A DNA stretch of 64,000 nt from JBOGUF01 sp050696075 (GTDB taxonomy: Bacteria > Chloroflexota > Chloroflexia > Thermomicrobiales > UBA6265). The translations under genes were made by a program, and so were the position numbers. The stretch covers positions 62,001-126,000 of the forward strand of contig JBOGUF010000142.1 of the NCBI GenBank assembly GCA_050696075.1, in the 5' to 3' direction. The notes beneath the pieces were generated by a model. The model was not told the origin of the DNA, searched no databases, and saw only the letters and a program-made list of their open reading frames with translations. Within the stretch, counting starts at the first letter, position 1; every line of letters begins with the position of its first letter. Positions 62,062 through 64,000 of this stretch are shown piece after piece.

Positions 62062-62083
62062 AGTGAGCAGGATAGGCGGCCGA

Positions 62084-62121
62084 TGTTAACGTCCGGTAAG
62101 CGCGCCGTTAAATTCTGGTAA
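62084..62121 (-). promoter_or_regulatory. Pho-box-like operator: four TTAAC-type direct repeats
   Basis: On the minus strand four hexamers follow each other: TTACCA (62121-62116), TTAACG (62111-62106), TTACCG (62099-62094) and TTAACA (62089-62084), with repeat spacings of 10, 12 and 10 bp. Tandem TTAACA-like hexamers about one helix turn apart are the pattern bound by PhoP-type regulators. It lies 23-60 bp before the regulator gene, suggesting autoregulation, and also near the 3' end of the S41 protease gene. Confidence 0.6.
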
Positions 62122-62142
62122 GGCAATGGGTGAAAGCGGATC

Positions 62143-63441
62143 CTACGGCGACTTGGCGGTTGCCGGCACGACCAGAGCGTCCACTGCCGCATCGAGTTGC
62201 GGATCGGCGTCAGAACCATCCGGCGGACCGTTTACGATGATGTCGGGCTGGATGCCCACGCCTTCGATCTGCTGCTTGCTCGGCGTCAGCCAGAGAGCAA
62301 ACGTGATACGAACGGAGGAACCGTCAGCGAAGTCGTGGACTCGTTGCACCGAACCCTTGCCGTAGGTCTTGGCCCCGACGACGACCGCCCGGTCATAATC
62401 GCTCAACGCTCCGGCCACGATCTCAGCAGCGCTCGCGGTTCCCTCATTTACAAGCACGACCACCGGCAGGTCAAAGAGCGCCTCGTCGCCGGCAACAATC
62501 GGCTCCGCCTGCAACTCGCCATCTTCGGCACGCGTGTCCTCGTACAGCGCCGGACCGGTTTCGGCACTGATGAATCTGCCGATCATCTCTTGTGCCGCGG
62601 TGACCCAACCTCCTCCGTTGCTTCGGAGGTCGAGCACGATCCCTTCAACGCCGTCGTCCCGCGCCTGGCGAACGGCCGCGTCGAGTTGTTCTGTCGTCTT
62701 GTCACCGAAGATGGTGACTTGGATTCGGCCAAGATTGTGCCGCGGCAAGTGTTCATAGACGACGGCCGGCATGGTGATCTGCCGTCGCTCGACATCGACG
62801 TCGAATGGTTGATCGACGCCGGGTCGTTGGATACTGAGGCGGACAGTGGTGCCAGCCGGCCCGCGAACCAACGCGAGGGCGTCGTCTTCCGACAGGTTTG
62901 TGAGCGAGTGCCCGTCTGCTTCCAGAATGACGTCTCCCGCGCGCAATCCCGCGGCTTCCGCGGGGGATCCGGGCATAGCGGAAACGATAGTAAATTGTCC
63001 TTCGGGGTACTGGACCCAGACACCGATCCCCTCATATTCTCCTTCGAGCTGTTCCGCGATCGGCTTCTGTTCAACCGGGACCAAGAAAGTCGTGTAATCG
63101 TCTTCGAGTCCCTCGGTCATGCCGCGTATGGCGTCGTATTCGAGTTCCAGTTCGAATGCCTCTTCATCGGCAGGGTCACTCGGCCAGTAGTAATACTCCT
63201 CTTGCAGAAGGTGCTGGACTTCGTCGATACGGTGGATGGAGCCGTGTCGCGGCGAATCGGAACCAAGACTACCGATGACTTCTCCGATCTCAGACAGCCT
63301 TCCCTCGCGGAATAGGCTGCGTTCTGCCATCACGCCGGCGGCAAAAAAGACCAAGGCAACCAGCAATCCCAATCCGGAAAAGAGGGTCCAATGCCAATAG
63401 GCTTCTGACCTTCGATGCGATGAGTGCGGTGGTTCGGACAT
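62143..63441 (-). CDS. S41-family carboxy-terminal processing protease
   Basis: 432 residues. One N-terminal membrane anchor (LFSGLGLLVALVFFAAGVMA), a helical region (DEVQHLLQEEYYYW), a PDZ domain (EGIGVWVQYPEGQFTIVSAM, GLRAGDVILEADGHSL) and the S41 catalytic domain with LDLRSNGGGW, nucleophile Ser in NEGTASAAEI and general-base Lys in AKTYGKGSVQ. It should cut exported proteins near the C terminus outside the membrane. ATG 63441 follows GGAGGA. Divergent from coaX. Confidence 0.94.
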   Translation of the reverse strand: MSEPPHSSHRRSEAYWHWTLFSGLGLLVALVFFAAGVMAERSLFREGRLSEIGEVIGSLGSDSPRHGSIHRIDEVQHLLQEEYYYWPSDPADEEAFELELEYDAIRGMTEGLEDDYTTFLVPVEQKPIAEQLEGEYEGIGVWVQYPEGQFTIVSAMPGSPAEAAGLRAGDVILEADGHSLTNLSEDDALALVRGPAGTTVRLSIQRPGVDQPFDVDVERRQITMPAVVYEHLPRHNLGRIQVTIFGDKTTEQLDAAVRQARDDGVEGIVLDLRSNGGGWVTAAQEMIGRFISAETGPALYEDTRAEDGELQAEPIVAGDEALFDLPVVVLVNEGTASAAEIVAGALSDYDRAVVVGAKTYGKGSVQRVHDFADGSSVRITFALWLTPSKQQIEGVGIQPDIIVNGPPDGSDADPQLDAAVDALVVPATAKSP

Positions 63442-63577
63442 CGACGACTCCTCCGAGTTACGAACGACGGCAATCAGGTGAGATGGGGAAATCGCGCGCG
63501 CTTGCCTGTGGCGATAATAGATGCTGAGCGGACATGCGACCAAGCGACGATCTAAGATGACCCAGAACGCATCGCCG

Positions 63578-63583
63578 TATAAT
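63578..63583 (+). promoter_or_regulatory. Consensus -10 upstream of coaX
   Basis: A perfect TATAAT lies 50 bp before the coaX ATG. No clear -35 is seen at 16-18 bp upstream. The reverse reading (TTATAC) could also serve the divergent protease gene. Confidence 0.45.
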
Positions 63584-63632
63584 CGCGCTCGCTGGGATGC
63601 ACGGTCGAGGATTGACACATGGAAAGTCCACA

Positions 63633-64000
63633 ATGGTCGAAGTCGCGAGACCCATTCTCGCCATAGACGTTGGCAATTCGACGACGACCGTTGCTCTGGT
63701 GCAGCTCTCGGGGCTCTCCATCGACGCTGCTTGGCGCATGAGCACCCAGGCTGATCGTCTCCAGGACGAATGGCGATCGATACTGTCGCCCCTCATAGAA
63801 GGATTCGTTGACCAACACGGACCGATCGCTGGGAGTGTCATCGCGAGCGTCGTGCCGCGAGTAACTTGGGCGCTCGGCTCGATGGTCCTGGACTGGTTCG
63901 GTGTCGAGCCGCTGATCGTCGACGCGACACACAACCTGGGGATCGGTGTTGCGGTCGATTATCCGCTCGACGTCGGCGCGGACCGTTTGGTCAACGCGGT
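63633..64000 (+). CDS. coaX: Type III pantothenate kinase, N-terminal part (gene runs off the window)
   Basis: The visible ~122 residues are the start of CoaX, which phosphorylates pantothenate as the first step of coenzyme A synthesis. ILAIDVGNSTTTVALV is the N-terminal phosphate-binding segment, AGSVIASVVPRVTW matches the SSVVP motif, and VAVDYPLDVGADRLVNA matches the YxxPxxxGxDR substrate segment at the window edge. The ATG at 63633 is preceded by a GAAAG-type weak SD. Confidence 0.93.
   Translation, partial: MVEVARPILAIDVGNSTTTVALVQLSGLSIDAAWRMSTQADRLQDEWRSILSPLIEGFVDQHGPIAGSVIASVVPRVTWALGSMVLDWFGVEPLIVDATHNLGIGVAVDYPLDVGADRLVNA

Noticed and set aside
62197..63315. 372-codon open frame opposite the S41 protease
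   Set aside because: Antisense shadow; no start signal or domain.
1..64000. CRISPR arrays, insertion sequences, prophage or integrase genes
   Set aside because: No regularly spaced repeats, transposase, integrase or phage proteins were seen anywhere in the window.

Overview
The window is GC-rich chromosomal DNA packed with housekeeping and central-metabolism genes. There are no insertion sequences, no CRISPR array and no phage genes that I can see. The gene mix points to a Chloroflexota bacterium, probably near Thermomicrobia (inference). It includes a T-box-controlled leuS, a bacterial translin-family protein, a GlgE/TreS/maltokinase set, an OpcA-type G6PD assembly factor, a GH57 branching enzyme, a CysRS/MshC-like ligase, Pro/Thr/Ala-rich low-complexity linkers and many GTG/TTG starts. 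Actinobacteria share several of these traits, so the assignment is tentative.

Layout. 1-3.8 kb: 5' part of leuS on the minus strand with a T-box leader that has a complete tRNA-Ala(GGC) gene inside it; then a translin-family gene, trehalose-6-phosphate phosphatase and a lipoprotein. 4-7 kb: a CysRS/MshC-like ligase, then rpsF-ssb-rpsR. 7-16 kb: PPIC-type foldase, DUF1648-like membrane protein, a CDP-alcohol phosphatidyltransferase/acyltransferase pair, rimO, yajQ, a NarL-type two-component pair and a MarR regulator. 16-25 kb: alpha-glucan/trehalose cluster (glgX, glgE-treS-maltokinase). 25-30 kb: MerR regulator, BtpA-family protein and acyl-CoA genes (enoyl-CoA hydratase, acyl-CoA dehydrogenase, CoA-transferase). 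30-39 kb: a pentose-phosphate operon tkt-tal-gnd-zwf-opcA-rpiA. 39-47 kb: mutS, MarR, GH57 branching enzyme, malQ, mreB. 47-51 kb: a minus-strand run MFS-dioxygenase-radC-LLM oxidoreductase. 51-55 kb: ftsY-ffh, a glutaredoxin-PDZ gene with an in-frame TGA, mgtC, a TrmH-type methyltransferase. 55-62 kb: SprT-like protein, receiver protein, and the phosphate system (PhoP-like regulator, pstSCAB, phoU). 62-64 kb: S41 protease and the start of coaX.

How the genes work together. OtsB, TreS, maltokinase, GlgE, the GH57 branching enzyme, GlgX and MalQ together could make trehalose, turn it into branched alpha-glucan through maltose-1-phosphate, and break the glucan down again. The pentose-phosphate operon supplies NADPH and ribose-5-phosphate. 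FtsY and Ffh form the protein-targeting pair. The pst/phoU genes plus a regulator with a four-repeat upstream operator form a phosphate-starvation module, but no PhoR-type kinase is adjacent.

Two observations stand out. (1) The gene at 53510-54055 reads as one glutaredoxin-PDZ protein only if the TGA at 53546 is decoded. That TGA sits exactly at the first active-site cysteine (UPWC) and is followed at SECIS-like distance by an 8-bp hairpin with a G in its 4-nt loop, so this is probably a selenoprotein. (2) The leuS T-box leader (specifier CUC) is split by an intact tRNA-Ala gene held on nested inverted repeats, upstream of the regulatory terminator, so the tRNA would be transcribed whatever the riboswitch decides.
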